From positions 1 through 45,764 of the forward strand of contig NZ_LZIR01000128.1 in the NCBI RefSeq assembly GCF_001667035.1: 45,764 nt of DNA, in the 5' to 3' direction. Origin of the DNA: Mycobacterium sp. 852002-51057_SCH5723018 (GTDB lineage Bacteria > Actinomycetota > Actinomycetes > Mycobacteriales > Mycobacteriaceae). The notes beneath the pieces are model-generated. The model searched no databases. It was not told where the DNA came from and saw only the letters and a program-made list of their open reading frames with translations. Position 1 is the stretch's first letter, and each line of letters begins with the position of its first letter. Position numbers and translations under genes: made by a program. Below, piece after piece: positions 25,468 through 32,795 of this stretch.

Positions 25468-25997
25468 ATGCTGATCTCTGGTGACCCGACCGGCAATGTG
25501 GCGAGGGTCTTCCGGAGCGTCAAGGACCTCACCAAAGAGGAATATGACCGATACTCCGGGGCCTACATGACGCTAGAAGACATCCTTGTCACGAACATGT
25601 TCGCCTACTTCTTGACCTCGGCGAAGGCATTCATCGCTAACTGGGATACCGAGTGCAAGGCGTTCGCGAAGTCGCCGTTACCGCTGAACGGCGATCCCGA
25701 CCTCGTCATCACTTTAGGCTTCCGCCGTCGTGGCGCCGTGCTGTCGGTCTGCTCGGCCCTCTGCTATCACCAAGAGCGGACTCTAGAGGAGGCGCTGCTC
25801 ACAAGTTCACCAAGGACAGCGAGGAGTATCGAGCGGTCAAAGCGATCTTCAGCGAGTTGTACGACGACTACTTCGGATACCGCTACCTCGCCAGGCTGCG
25901 GAACGTCTTGATCCACGACACGATGATGGCGATCAGTCTGGAGGTCGAAGCCCACGCCAATCGGGGAAACCCGATGTCGAGATGCAAGGAAGATTGA
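25468..25997 (+). pseudogene. Frameshifted gene with HEPN-like RNVLIH motif
   Basis: A first frame starting MLISGDPTGNVARVFRSVKD (ATG 25468) runs sensibly to about 25795 (TLEEAL). The continuing protein then appears in another frame from about 25800: HKFTKDSEEYRAVKAIF, ELYDDYFGYRYLARLRNVLI, HDTMMAISLEVEAHAN, with stop at 25995-25997. One missing base in CTGCTCACAAG explains the shift. The R-N-x-x-x-H pattern (RNVLIH) is the signature of HEPN RNase and nucleotidyltransferase-partner folds, so the intact product may have been a HEPN protein of about 175 residues. No antitoxin gene is recognisable beside it. Base composition is less GC-rich than the chromosome. A sequencing error is also possible. 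Confidence 0.65.
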
Positions 25998-26403
25998 TAT
26001 CTGTGCATTCCTTGTCAAACAAGGACGCGGACTAACTAAAGTTAGCAGCTTGTCGACGAAGCTCGGGGTACAAGCAAGGTCGTCGATGAGTATCGGGTCC
26101 TGGTCGTGCTCGCGTCGGTTTACCGCGCCGAATTGGTCCGGATGACGGTGAACCCAGTGTTCTGGTGATGCACACTTGACTTTCCCGAGATCGATCTAGT
26201 GGGGTGAAGACCGGTCGCCGCCGCATCCGCTGAATGGCGAACGACGGCCCACATCCGTCGCGCGTAGCGTGCACCGCTCGCGAACGACGTGCCGGCGGAG
26301 ATTCGGCCAAGTCCCGAGCCGTGGAGTTGCTGAAAACTTCGATGGGCCGCTACCCGATGCGGAAATAGCTGTGCGGAAAAGTGATTCAGCCTGACGTTGG
26401 CGG
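25998..26403. other. Island 1 stretch without a supported gene
   Basis: Three overlapping minus-strand open frames cross this region, but none has recognisable sequence, a ribosome-binding site or a sensible composition. It is probably degraded island DNA. Confidence 0.5.
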
Positions 26404-27252
26404 TTATCCGGACGCTTGGGCGTGGACCATCCAGCACGCGGCGGTGAACCGAGCCTCGGTTCCGTGCACAAACGGATCAAAGGCGGGACGGACCGCGTCG
26501 ATAACTTGGGCGCGGGTCCGCTCGTCCTTGCCTTGAAGTGCTAGACCGACAGGACCCAGCTGTCTGATGAAACCGATCAACTCCGGCTCGGGCAGGGTGC
26601 ACTCGACGTCGATCGGCTGGAGGTCGACGTCGGCCCAGCCCCCCGCGTCGAGGATCGCGGCGACCCGTTGCGGGTCGGCGAAGGAGAACTGTCCCGGGCC
26701 GTCTGCCGCGGGGGCGGCAAGGTTCGGCAGCAGCGGGGCCGCCTCACGCAGGCCGGCCGTCATGAACGGATTCTCCGCGGCGCTGCGCCAGGCGATGACG
26801 TGAAGCGCGCCGTCGTCGGTCGTGGCGCGCCGCAGGTTCGCGAAGGCCTGGACCGGGTCATTGAAGAACATGACACCGAATCGCGAGATGATCGTGTCGA
26901 CGCTTGCGCGCTCAAACGGATGTGTCTGCACGTCGGCGAGGATGAAACTCGCTGGTATGCCCTCCCGTTCGGCCCGGGCGCGGGCGGCGGCGATCATCGG
27001 CTCGGACACGTCGGCGCCGACGCACCTGCCCTCGGCGCCGAGCCTGCGCGCAACGGCGAGTGTGGTGCCACCGGTACCGCAGCCGACGTCGAGCACCCGT
27101 CGCCCCGATCCGGCAACCACGCCGTCGACGAGCAGGTCTTCCAATCCCTTCATCATCTGGTCCAGCAGGTCCTGCGCGTCGACCCAGGCGCATCCAGTTG
27201 TTGCGTTCCAGTGATTGGTCTGTTCGTCGTCGGTCGGTTGTGTGATGTCCAT
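26404..27252 (-). CDS. Class I SAM-dependent methyltransferase
   Basis: The 282-residue protein begins MDITQPTDDEQTNHWNATTG. It has the SAM-binding motif I VLDVGCGTGGTTLAVARRLG, the acidic motif II in GRCVGADVSEPMIAAA, FILADVQTHPF as motif III, and FERASVDTIISRFGVMFF after it. The family includes small-molecule O-, N- and S-methyltransferases, and the substrate cannot be read from sequence. ATG 27252 is supported by AGGA eight bases upstream; the frame extends 12 codons further without support. It is the last gene of the minus-strand set downstream of the flavoprotein, 227 bp after it. That pairing resembles dithiol-protection systems (see findings). Its own promoter may lie in 27253-27479. 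Confidence 0.85.
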   Translation of the reverse strand: MDITQPTDDEQTNHWNATTGCAWVDAQDLLDQMMKGLEDLLVDGVVAGSGRRVLDVGCGTGGTTLAVARRLGAEGRCVGADVSEPMIAAARARAEREGIPASFILADVQTHPFERASVDTIISRFGVMFFNDPVQAFANLRRATTDDGALHVIAWRSAAENPFMTAGLREAAPLLPNLAAPAADGPGQFSFADPQRVAAILDAGGWADVDLQPIDVECTLPEPELIGFIRQLGPVGLALQGKDERTRAQVIDAVRPAFDPFVHGTEARFTAACWMVHAQASG

Positions 27253-27479
27253 CGGTCGATTCCTTGACGAATTGTTTGTAGGGTGCATTGGCCAGAGTCC
27301 TTTGATTCCAAGGAAATTGGTGCCACATATATGTGCGGCCGTCAGAACCAGCTGTCGCCCATGGGCCGTCGTTCACCAAAACTCGACTTAGCTGGCCGTG
27401 TGGCTTTCGAGCCCGTCATTGCCGCCAACGCTCTGGGACTGCGGTTCATGATTCAGCTCGCCGTTGACGGTGATCCCGT

Positions 27480-28418
27480 TCATTCCGGTGTCGGTAGGCC
27501 GGCGTCCTCGGCCAACAAGCTCTGCACAATCGATGTGGCCGCGAGCGAACCTGTCGCGATCGCCGAGGCTACCTGCGGCATTTGTGCACTGGCGTCGTCC
27601 CCGGCCGCGAAGACTCCAGGAACTGTTGTCCGGCAGAGCGCATCGATTGCGATGGGACTCGCCGTCGCTGGCGTCGGCTCGCCGAATCCGACACCGAGCT
27701 GTTCAACCAACTGCGACCGCTGATGCAGTGTCGTCGCGACGAGCAGACCGCTGCGTGCCAGCCGGGTTCCGTCGGTGAACACGATGGCTTCCAATTCGCC
27801 ATTGGTTGAGGCGAGTTCGGCAACGGGCCGGTCGTCGACCGCGACGCCTACCGCGGCCAACTGAGATCGGGCGTCACCATCGAGCTCCGCAGGTCCTCCA
27901 GTTAGGAGCACAACGTCGTCGCTCCATCCTCTGAGCAATACCGACGATTGCACTGCCCGCTTGCCGTTCGCCAATACCGCCAACGGTTGATCGCGAACCT
28001 CCCAGCCGTGGCAGAACGGGCAGTGGAACACCGACCGCCCCCACAACTGCGCGAGCCCGGGCAGCGCAGGCGGCCGGTACTCCATACCAGCGGCCAGCAG
28101 CACCCGACGCGTGCGTTCACGCCGACCGTCGGACAGTTCCAGTTCGAACACATCTCCGGCACGCTCACCCGCCACCACCTCACCGGTCCGCACTTCGACG
28201 GACGGATAGGCGGCAATCTCACGCCGCCCGACCTCGTACAGCTCGCCCGGCGGGCGGCCGTCGTGACCCAACAACCCACCGATGCCGTGGGCGGCCAGGT
28301 TGCTCTGCTGACCCGCGTCGACCAGCAGCGTTCGCCGCCGCGCCCGGCCCAATACCAGACCCGCGCTCAAGCCCGCGGCTCCGCCACCGACGACGATGCA
28401 GTCCCATGTGGTGCTCAT
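27480..28418 (-). CDS. Thioredoxin-reductase-fold FAD oxidoreductase, GliT/HlmI-like
   Basis: The 312-residue flavoprotein begins MSTTWDCIVVGGGAAGLSAG with the FAD-binding GxGxxG pattern at residues 11-16. A CxxC redox pair sits in FHCPFCHGWEVRDQPLAVL, near residues 135-138. The C-terminal FAD motif is GVFAAGDDA near 275. True thioredoxin reductase has CAxC-DG and a GGGDSA NADPH site. Here the sequence is CPFCHGWE and the second dinucleotide site is weak (VLANGKRAVQ). That combination is typical of the GliT/HlmI dithiol oxidases and related resistance flavoenzymes. ATG 28418 follows AGGAGG eight bases upstream. It lies directly downstream of a truncated SDR gene and probably shares its TetR-controlled promoter. 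Confidence 0.82.
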   Translation of the reverse strand: MSTTWDCIVVGGGAAGLSAGLVLGRARRRTLLVDAGQQSNLAAHGIGGLLGHDGRPPGELYEVGRREIAAYPSVEVRTGEVVAGERAGDVFELELSDGRRERTRRVLLAAGMEYRPPALPGLAQLWGRSVFHCPFCHGWEVRDQPLAVLANGKRAVQSSVLLRGWSDDVVLLTGGPAELDGDARSQLAAVGVAVDDRPVAELASTNGELEAIVFTDGTRLARSGLLVATTLHQRSQLVEQLGVGFGEPTPATASPIAIDALCRTTVPGVFAAGDDASAQMPQVASAIATGSLAATSIVQSLLAEDAGLPTPE

Positions 28419-28470
28419 GACCTGATCCTCCTCATTGTTTCGAGTGTTTATGGGGTGGCTACCTGTCCTG

Positions 28471-28677
28471 CTATGCCGCGCCGTCTTCGATGCGCGATCC
28501 GCCCGCTCGGTCATGCTCCGTCGTTCCCGCCCGCCACGGGTCTGGGATCGGGGCCCAACAGTTTTCGCGGCTGGTACCTACTACCTCAAATCCTGCGTCA
28601 ATCAGGCCGCGGGCGGCGAACTTGCCGAGGCCCGAGCTGGCGCCAGTGATCAATGCGACCGGTTGTGAACTTGCCAT
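28471..28677 (-). pseudogene. Truncated short-chain dehydrogenase, N-terminus only
   Basis: The frame opens with a textbook SDR start: MASSQPVALITGASSGLGKF, the TGASSGLG cofactor motif, then AARGLIDAGFEVVGTSR. After about residue 37 the resemblance ends, and the frame stops at 68 codons instead of about 250. No YxxxK active site exists. The rest was lost, probably by a deletion that fused the promoter and first codons to the flavoprotein unit. It keeps the position next to the TetR operators. Confidence 0.75.
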
Positions 28678-28825
28678 GTGAATCGTTTCCTAACTCCGTG
28701 GCTTGGGTTGCTTCAGTCCGATGACGCCTTGGCTGGGTCCTGTCAACCCTTCGACTTCTGGATGGTTGGACGCCGTCAGGCGGTTCAACCCTGCTGGCGC
28801 CAATCAGGTTGAGACGCGTTCAGAC

Positions 28826-28860
28826 GAACATACACGTTCAATAGCGGAACATCAGTGTTC
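28826..28860. promoter_or_regulatory. Twin palindromic operators for the adjacent TetR
   Basis: GAACATACACGTTC (28826-28839) and GAACATCAGTGTTC (28847-28860) share the pattern GAACA-N4-TGTTC; the second is perfect and the first has one mismatch. Their centres are 21 bp apart, two turns of the helix. They lie 24 bp before tetR and about 150 bp before the divergent SDR/flavoprotein unit. Autoregulation and control of that unit by the TetR protein is inferred. Confidence 0.7.
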
Positions 28861-28883
28861 TATTCCTGGACGATTAGGATCAC

Positions 28884-29459
28884 ATGGTGGCTGTCTCAAC
28901 AAAGCACCTCTCGGGCGTGCGAGCGCGCACCAGGGCGGCGATCCTCGCGGCGACGGCTTCTGTATTGGCCGCGAACCGGACGGCCACCATGCCGGAGATC
29001 GCCACCGCGGCCGGGGTCGGCCGCACAACGCTGCACCGTTACTTCGCGGACCGCGAGACGCTGATCTACGAGGCGACCCTGGACTCGATCCGCGTACTCA
29101 CTGAAGCGGTGGACGAGGCCGCCACCGACGACGGACCAGCACTCGAGGCGATGCGGCGCTTCGTCACCGCGGCCGTCTCAATCGGTGAACGACTGGTCTT
29201 CCTCTTCGGTGACCCTGCGGTGCTCCGCGACATCCCACCGGACCAGTCCCCGAACGAAGAGCTGGTGATCAACCTCATCGCACGCGGACAACGCGAAGGC
29301 GTGTTCGACCCGGACCTCAACCCGACTTGGATCCGGCACGCGCTCTACGGATTAATCCTGCGAGGCAATGAGCAAGCCATGGCCGGTGCACTGCCGCGGC
29401 ACACCGTCGCGCCACTGATCGCCCGGACCTTCGAGCGCGGCATCTGTCCGGCTGGCTAG
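28884..29459 (+). CDS. TetR family transcriptional regulator
   Basis: The 191-residue protein has the TetR N-terminal helix-turn-helix at residues about 13-55 (RARTRAAILAATASVLA, then MPEIATAAGVGRTTLHRYFA). A helical ligand-binding domain of about 130 residues follows. The start, MVAVSTKHLSGVRART, at ATG 28884 is preceded by only a weak GGAT. It is divergent from the SDR/flavoprotein/methyltransferase set, and two matching palindromes lie between them. It therefore probably represses that set and itself, and releases on binding a small toxic molecule. The ligand is unknown. It is the last gene before the right att of island 1. Confidence 0.88.
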   Translation: MVAVSTKHLSGVRARTRAAILAATASVLAANRTATMPEIATAAGVGRTTLHRYFADRETLIYEATLDSIRVLTEAVDEAATDDGPALEAMRRFVTAAVSIGERLVFLFGDPAVLRDIPPDQSPNEELVINLIARGQREGVFDPDLNPTWIRHALYGLILRGNEQAMAGALPRHTVAPLIARTFERGICPAG

Positions 29460-29897
29460 CGCAGCTGGAATGCGACGAGGACCGGCACAGCAGCCCCGCC
29501 CGCGGCGATGTTCCGCCGCTGAACCCTACATGGGTGATTTAGAGCCTGACGTTTCCAACGAATCTAGCTAGAGCGCTTCTCTCAAGGCAGAGCATTATCG
29601 GCACTCCCACCAACGGGACACGCCAACTTCCCTCACCGTGTCGAAACCCGATCCGATCCGGCCGTAGCAGCTCGCTATCACCAGGCGTCGCTTCGGCGGG
29701 CCGCTACGCAACGTTCACGAATCGGTTGGTCCGCAAATACCCCGTCGGTACCCCGAACGCGACCGAACCGGAGCCGTACCAGCGCCGTACTGTATCCATG
29801 CGCCAGACGTACTGAACTTGCAGGTAGCGTTGCAATTTGAGCTAGCTAGCCGGTGCGTCTACCAGCCGTTATCGCTCACCCGTTCGGGCGTGGAAAT
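29460..29897. other. Right end of island 1, no gene seen
   Basis: No supported coding region. It contains the second 20-bp repeat (TACCCCGTCGGTACCCCGAA, 29738-29757) and a following CGTACCAGC block. A lower-GC section lies near 29550-29600. An integrase gene would be expected near this end, but none is recognisable. Confidence 0.5.
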
Positions 29898-29944
29898 AGC
29901 TTCCCAAGCTGAATACGCGGGTTCGATTCCCGTCATCGGCTCCA
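29898..29944 (+). repeat. Second copy of the tRNA-Gly 3' segment (attR of island 1, attL of island 2)
   Basis: This is an exact copy of 25264-25310. The 5' half of a tRNA is missing upstream, so it is not a gene. It is followed by different DNA (ACCTGATCAGCG), the start of island 2. Confidence 0.93.
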
Positions 29945-30052
29945 ACCTGATCAGCGCGAATGCACCGCGCTCCCCATCCACCGGGGCCGGTGGTCGATGT
30001 ACGCGTGTTGATTGCACGGACGGATACCGCGGCAGGCTTACTTTGTCACTCA

Positions 30053-30643
30053 TCACCCCATCGATTGGGGCATCCGCGAACCAAGCGGGTGCACGTCAGG
30101 CCCGTCGGATGGGCGATGCGTGGCGCGGCCGTCGACGCCGCGGGTATGCCGTTGAGCCAGCGCCAGGCGGATCGCGTAGAGAAGGGCGCTTGCCGAGAAC
30201 ATCGCAGCCGTGAACAGTAACCAGCGGCCCAGGAACGGCTGCTGGGTTTGCCCGGTGGCGGCCACGTAGGTCGCGGAGCCTTCCCTGATGATGCCGGGGA
30301 AGAACATCATCAGCGCCAGTCCGGATCCGAGGGTCGGGACGCGTACAAAGTTGCGCACCGGCACGCGGAGTGGTCCACGCTGTCGACGCCGCTGCCTCTT
30401 GGCTGCGATGGCCAAGACTCGGTCGGCCAGGGCATAGACCGGGAACAACACGAGATCGTGGAGGATGATGGCCGCGGCGAGCCAGACCAAGATGGACTGC
30501 CACCACGCCGTCGGGTTCCACAGGGTCGCTGGATGGAAAGTCACCATGATGTACCCGGCGAGCGTGAAGCCGGCAGCCATGGTCAGCAGGTGCAGCGGGT
30601 GCGCTCCGTAGAACCGGCGCCACCGCACGAGGAGCATGCGCAT
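30053..30643 (-). CDS. Four-helix membrane protein coupled to the molybdo-oxidoreductase
   Basis: The 196-residue protein starts MRMLLVRWRRFYGAHPLHLL and has about four membrane helices (TMAAGFTLAGYIMVTF, WWQSILVWLAAAIILHDLVL, SGLALMMFFPGIIREG, WLLFTAAMFSASALLYAIRL). A basic cytoplasmic loop (AAKRQRRRQRG) lies in the middle. I do not recognise a family. The ATG at 30641-30643 comes one base after the upstream TGA (TGA-G-ATG), so translation is probably coupled. It may anchor or assist the oxidoreductase. The frame is open much further upstream, but that part overlaps the oxidoreductase and is not used. Confidence 0.7.
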   Translation of the reverse strand: MRMLLVRWRRFYGAHPLHLLTMAAGFTLAGYIMVTFHPATLWNPTAWWQSILVWLAAAIILHDLVLFPVYALADRVLAIAAKRQRRRQRGPLRVPVRNFVRVPTLGSGLALMMFFPGIIREGSATYVAATGQTQQPFLGRWLLFTAAMFSASALLYAIRLALAQRHTRGVDGRATHRPSDGPDVHPLGSRMPQSMG

Positions 30644-30644
30644 C

Positions 30645-32042
30645 TCAATGTGCTTCGAAGTCAATGGAACTGACCCACTTAGTATTGTGCACACCGGGCA
30701 GCGCCGGCACGATGATCCGCGCCGGATAGCCATGATCGGGCGACAGGTCGACGCCGTTGACACGCATCGCCAACAGCGCGTCGGGGTCAAGTACCTGATT
30801 GCCCTGTAAGACGACGTGGCTGTAATCGCCGATTCTGTTGTCGGTGGATTTCTGCAGCGATTGCACTCCCGCCGCGAGCGGCGCCGGTACACCGGCTATG
30901 ACAGCCAAGTCGGCCAGTCGTACTCCGCTCCATGTCTGGACGGTGGACCAGCCTTGGACGCAACCGATCGGCAGCCGCGCGGTGTGCTGCTGCATGCCGG
31001 CCAGTGCGGCGCGGTCGAGCACCACCGGCATCGGGCCGCCGGTCAACGTAAGCCGCCACGCGGCGCCGATCGCCACCGGATCGATCTCGGCATTGGCGGC
31101 GGTCTTGTTGATCGGAAAGTCGTTCGGGCCATCGGTGCCGCGCCCGCGCGGTAGCCACAAGGTGGTTTGGCGGGTGATGCCGCCGATGGTTTGCCCGGCC
31201 GTGAATACGGCCACCCCCAATGCGCTGCCGCCGACCAGTGTGAGCGCGCCGCGCCGGCTCATCGTGGCCGGTTTAGGGGCAGCGGATACCAGTCCGCCGA
31301 CGTCGCGCGCCTCGGGCTGAGTATCGGCGCGGTTGGCGCGCAACACCTTTCGCATCGACATCGACCGCAGCCCGGCAACCATCTTTGGCATCTTGAGTGC
31401 GATGTGCATCAGAAATCCGGCGATGAGCACCCACGCTCCGAAATAGTGCGCGGTGTGCCAGGGGAACCAGAAGAGGAAGTCATATTGGATGAACAGCAGG
31501 CCGGTGGCGATCTCGAAGAGAATTCCGCCAACCAACATCACCAGCGAAACTCTCTCCAGCACTTGGGCGATCGAGCGGGCCGGCGGCCAGACGAACAATT
31601 TCGGGATCACCGACCACAACTTGGCGATCACCACCGGAACTAGCACGAGACCCAGTCCCACGTGCACACCCTGAGTCAACCGATACAGCCACACCGGGCG
31701 AGTCGGCCAATCGAAGGTCGGCAGCTTGAGCCAACCCACGTCAGCGGGCAACGCCTGCCCGAACCGCGGCGCGTAGGCGATGTACGACAAGAGGCCGGTG
31801 ATGATCACGATCGGCAGCCCGATCAGCAGCACGCATCCGAACACCGATGTGAGCCACGGGCCGCGCAGCGGGCTTCGGAAAACCCGCTGCAAGCTCAAGC
31901 GGGGCACGGCGTGACGATCGATGATGCGCCACAGCGGGGCCGGAAAGCCATAACCTCCGGCGTCATCCGGGGTGTCGGGCTCGGGCTCGAAGTTGCGTTC
32001 CGAACGCCCTCCGGGCTGCGTTGAATCGAACTCGGCACCCAT
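30645..32042 (-). CDS. Cytochrome b561-like/molybdopterin oxidoreductase fusion
   Basis: The 465-residue protein joins two modules. Residues about 40-250 hold four to five membrane helices of a cytochrome b561-like domain, with several histidines that could bind heme (GVHVGLGLVLVPVV, WHTAHYFGAWVLIAGFLMH). A twin-arginine-like segment follows near 260 (MSRRGALTLVGGSALGVAVF). After that comes a sulfite-oxidase-type molybdopterin domain: LPIGCVQGWSTVQTWSGVRL supplies the conserved molybdenum-ligand cysteine, and DHGYPARIIVPALPG is also typical. The membrane part would feed or drain electrons for an extracytoplasmic molybdo-enzyme; the substrate is unknown. ATG 32042 is four bases after the upstream hemerythrin stop, which supports this start over two earlier in-frame ATGs. 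Confidence 0.85.
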   Translation of the reverse strand: MGAEFDSTQPGGRSERNFEPEPDTPDDAGGYGFPAPLWRIIDRHAVPRLSLQRVFRSPLRGPWLTSVFGCVLLIGLPIVIITGLLSYIAYAPRFGQALPADVGWLKLPTFDWPTRPVWLYRLTQGVHVGLGLVLVPVVIAKLWSVIPKLFVWPPARSIAQVLERVSLVMLVGGILFEIATGLLFIQYDFLFWFPWHTAHYFGAWVLIAGFLMHIALKMPKMVAGLRSMSMRKVLRANRADTQPEARDVGGLVSAAPKPATMSRRGALTLVGGSALGVAVFTAGQTIGGITRQTTLWLPRGRGTDGPNDFPINKTAANAEIDPVAIGAAWRLTLTGGPMPVVLDRAALAGMQQHTARLPIGCVQGWSTVQTWSGVRLADLAVIAGVPAPLAAGVQSLQKSTDNRIGDYSHVVLQGNQVLDPDALLAMRVNGVDLSPDHGYPARIIVPALPGVHNTKWVSSIDFEAH

Positions 32043-32046
32043 GCCG

Positions 32047-32372
32047 TCAAAACCCCCGAAGTATCGCTGCCCGACCCCTGACATGAAGCTTTTCGATTGC
32101 GGAGTCACGCAATTGACTGATGCGTTCCAGCATTTCGTCACCCAATGCTTCGAGCGTGTCCGCGCTCAATTCGATCGGCGGAGGGCACAAGTCGCGCTCC
32201 TCTTCGGCAGCGTGGGCGTCTAGAACCTTGACAAAGGACTGCCACTCGTCGGTGTACTCCGGTGCCGTGCGGGGGTACGCAGAACAACAGCGAGCTGGTC
32301 CCACACTTGGCGATGCTCGGCGTGGGCGATCGCGATCAGTTCCGCCGACGTCACGAATCTGGTGCTCGCCAT
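32047..32372 (-). pseudogene. Frameshifted hemerythrin HHE-like gene
   Basis: From ATG 32372 the frame reads MASTRFVTSAELIAIAHAEH, then RQVWDQLAVVLRTPA, and loses sense near 32270. The rest of the protein continues in another frame: PEYTDEWQSFVKVLDAHAAE, EERDLCPPPIEL, GDEMLERISQLRDSAI, with stop at 32047-32049. The histidine/glutamate spacing (HAEH; HAAEEERDL) is that of hemerythrin-type diiron four-helix bundles. A five-base G run near 32271-32275 is a likely place for the single-base shift, which could be a mutation or a sequencing error. It is the first gene of the unit leading to the molybdo-oxidoreductase. Confidence 0.65.
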
Positions 32373-32795
32373 GGCGAGCCCACCCATCGACACACACGGC
32401 ACCCCCTCCTGTGCGGCAAACGCGAATCGCGCAGTTCCACCTACGGCGTACACAGGCGACACGAATTCCGATCGCGGTCGGTTCAACACGGCTTCGCCGA
32501 ACTCTGGAAATGCAGGTGGAGAGAAGGACGGTTGTGTTAGCTCGCGTGGCGGTACTGCGCCAGCATCACCTAGGGCCGCACTGCGGGCGGTAGCGGCCGT
32601 GCTCGGTGCCGACGGCAGGGTGATCGCGGTGCCGGCGAACACCTGAGTTCGTCGGGCGGGGCTGAGCTTCTTAAGGCCTACATAGCTTCGGCAGGATCCC
32701 GATACAGCTTCCTGGGCGACGATCAGTTAGCGGTTCGTGTGGCCCCTCGTCGGCCCAGAGGTGACTGGCCGCCAAGATGTCGGGAGGCGTGGGTC
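32373..32795. other. Divergent control region in island 2, no gene seen
   Basis: Lies between the hemerythrin-like gene (minus) and the DUF7159 gene (plus). Frames on both strands lack ribosome-binding sites and recognisable sequence. It should contain promoters for both. The GGGAGGC at 32782-32788 is the ribosome-binding site of the DUF7159 gene. Confidence 0.5.

Larger units (their letters stand above)
25264..29944. mobile_element. Island 1 integrated at tRNA-Gly(CCC)
   Basis: The element is bounded by exact 47-bp copies of the tRNA 3' end, giving a unit of 4,634 bp. It carries a frameshifted HEPN-like gene, a methyltransferase, a thioredoxin-reductase-fold flavoprotein, a truncated SDR and a TetR gene. 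No integrase, excisionase or phage structural gene remains, so it is probably immobile by itself. It lies between the Rv0320-like gene and a second, more decayed island. The perfect att copy suggests that it is the younger of the two. Confidence 0.8.

Noticed and set aside
29898..29944. A second tRNA-Gly gene
   Set aside because: Only the part from the anticodon stem to CCA is present. No acceptor 5' strand or D-arm lies upstream, so it is an att copy.
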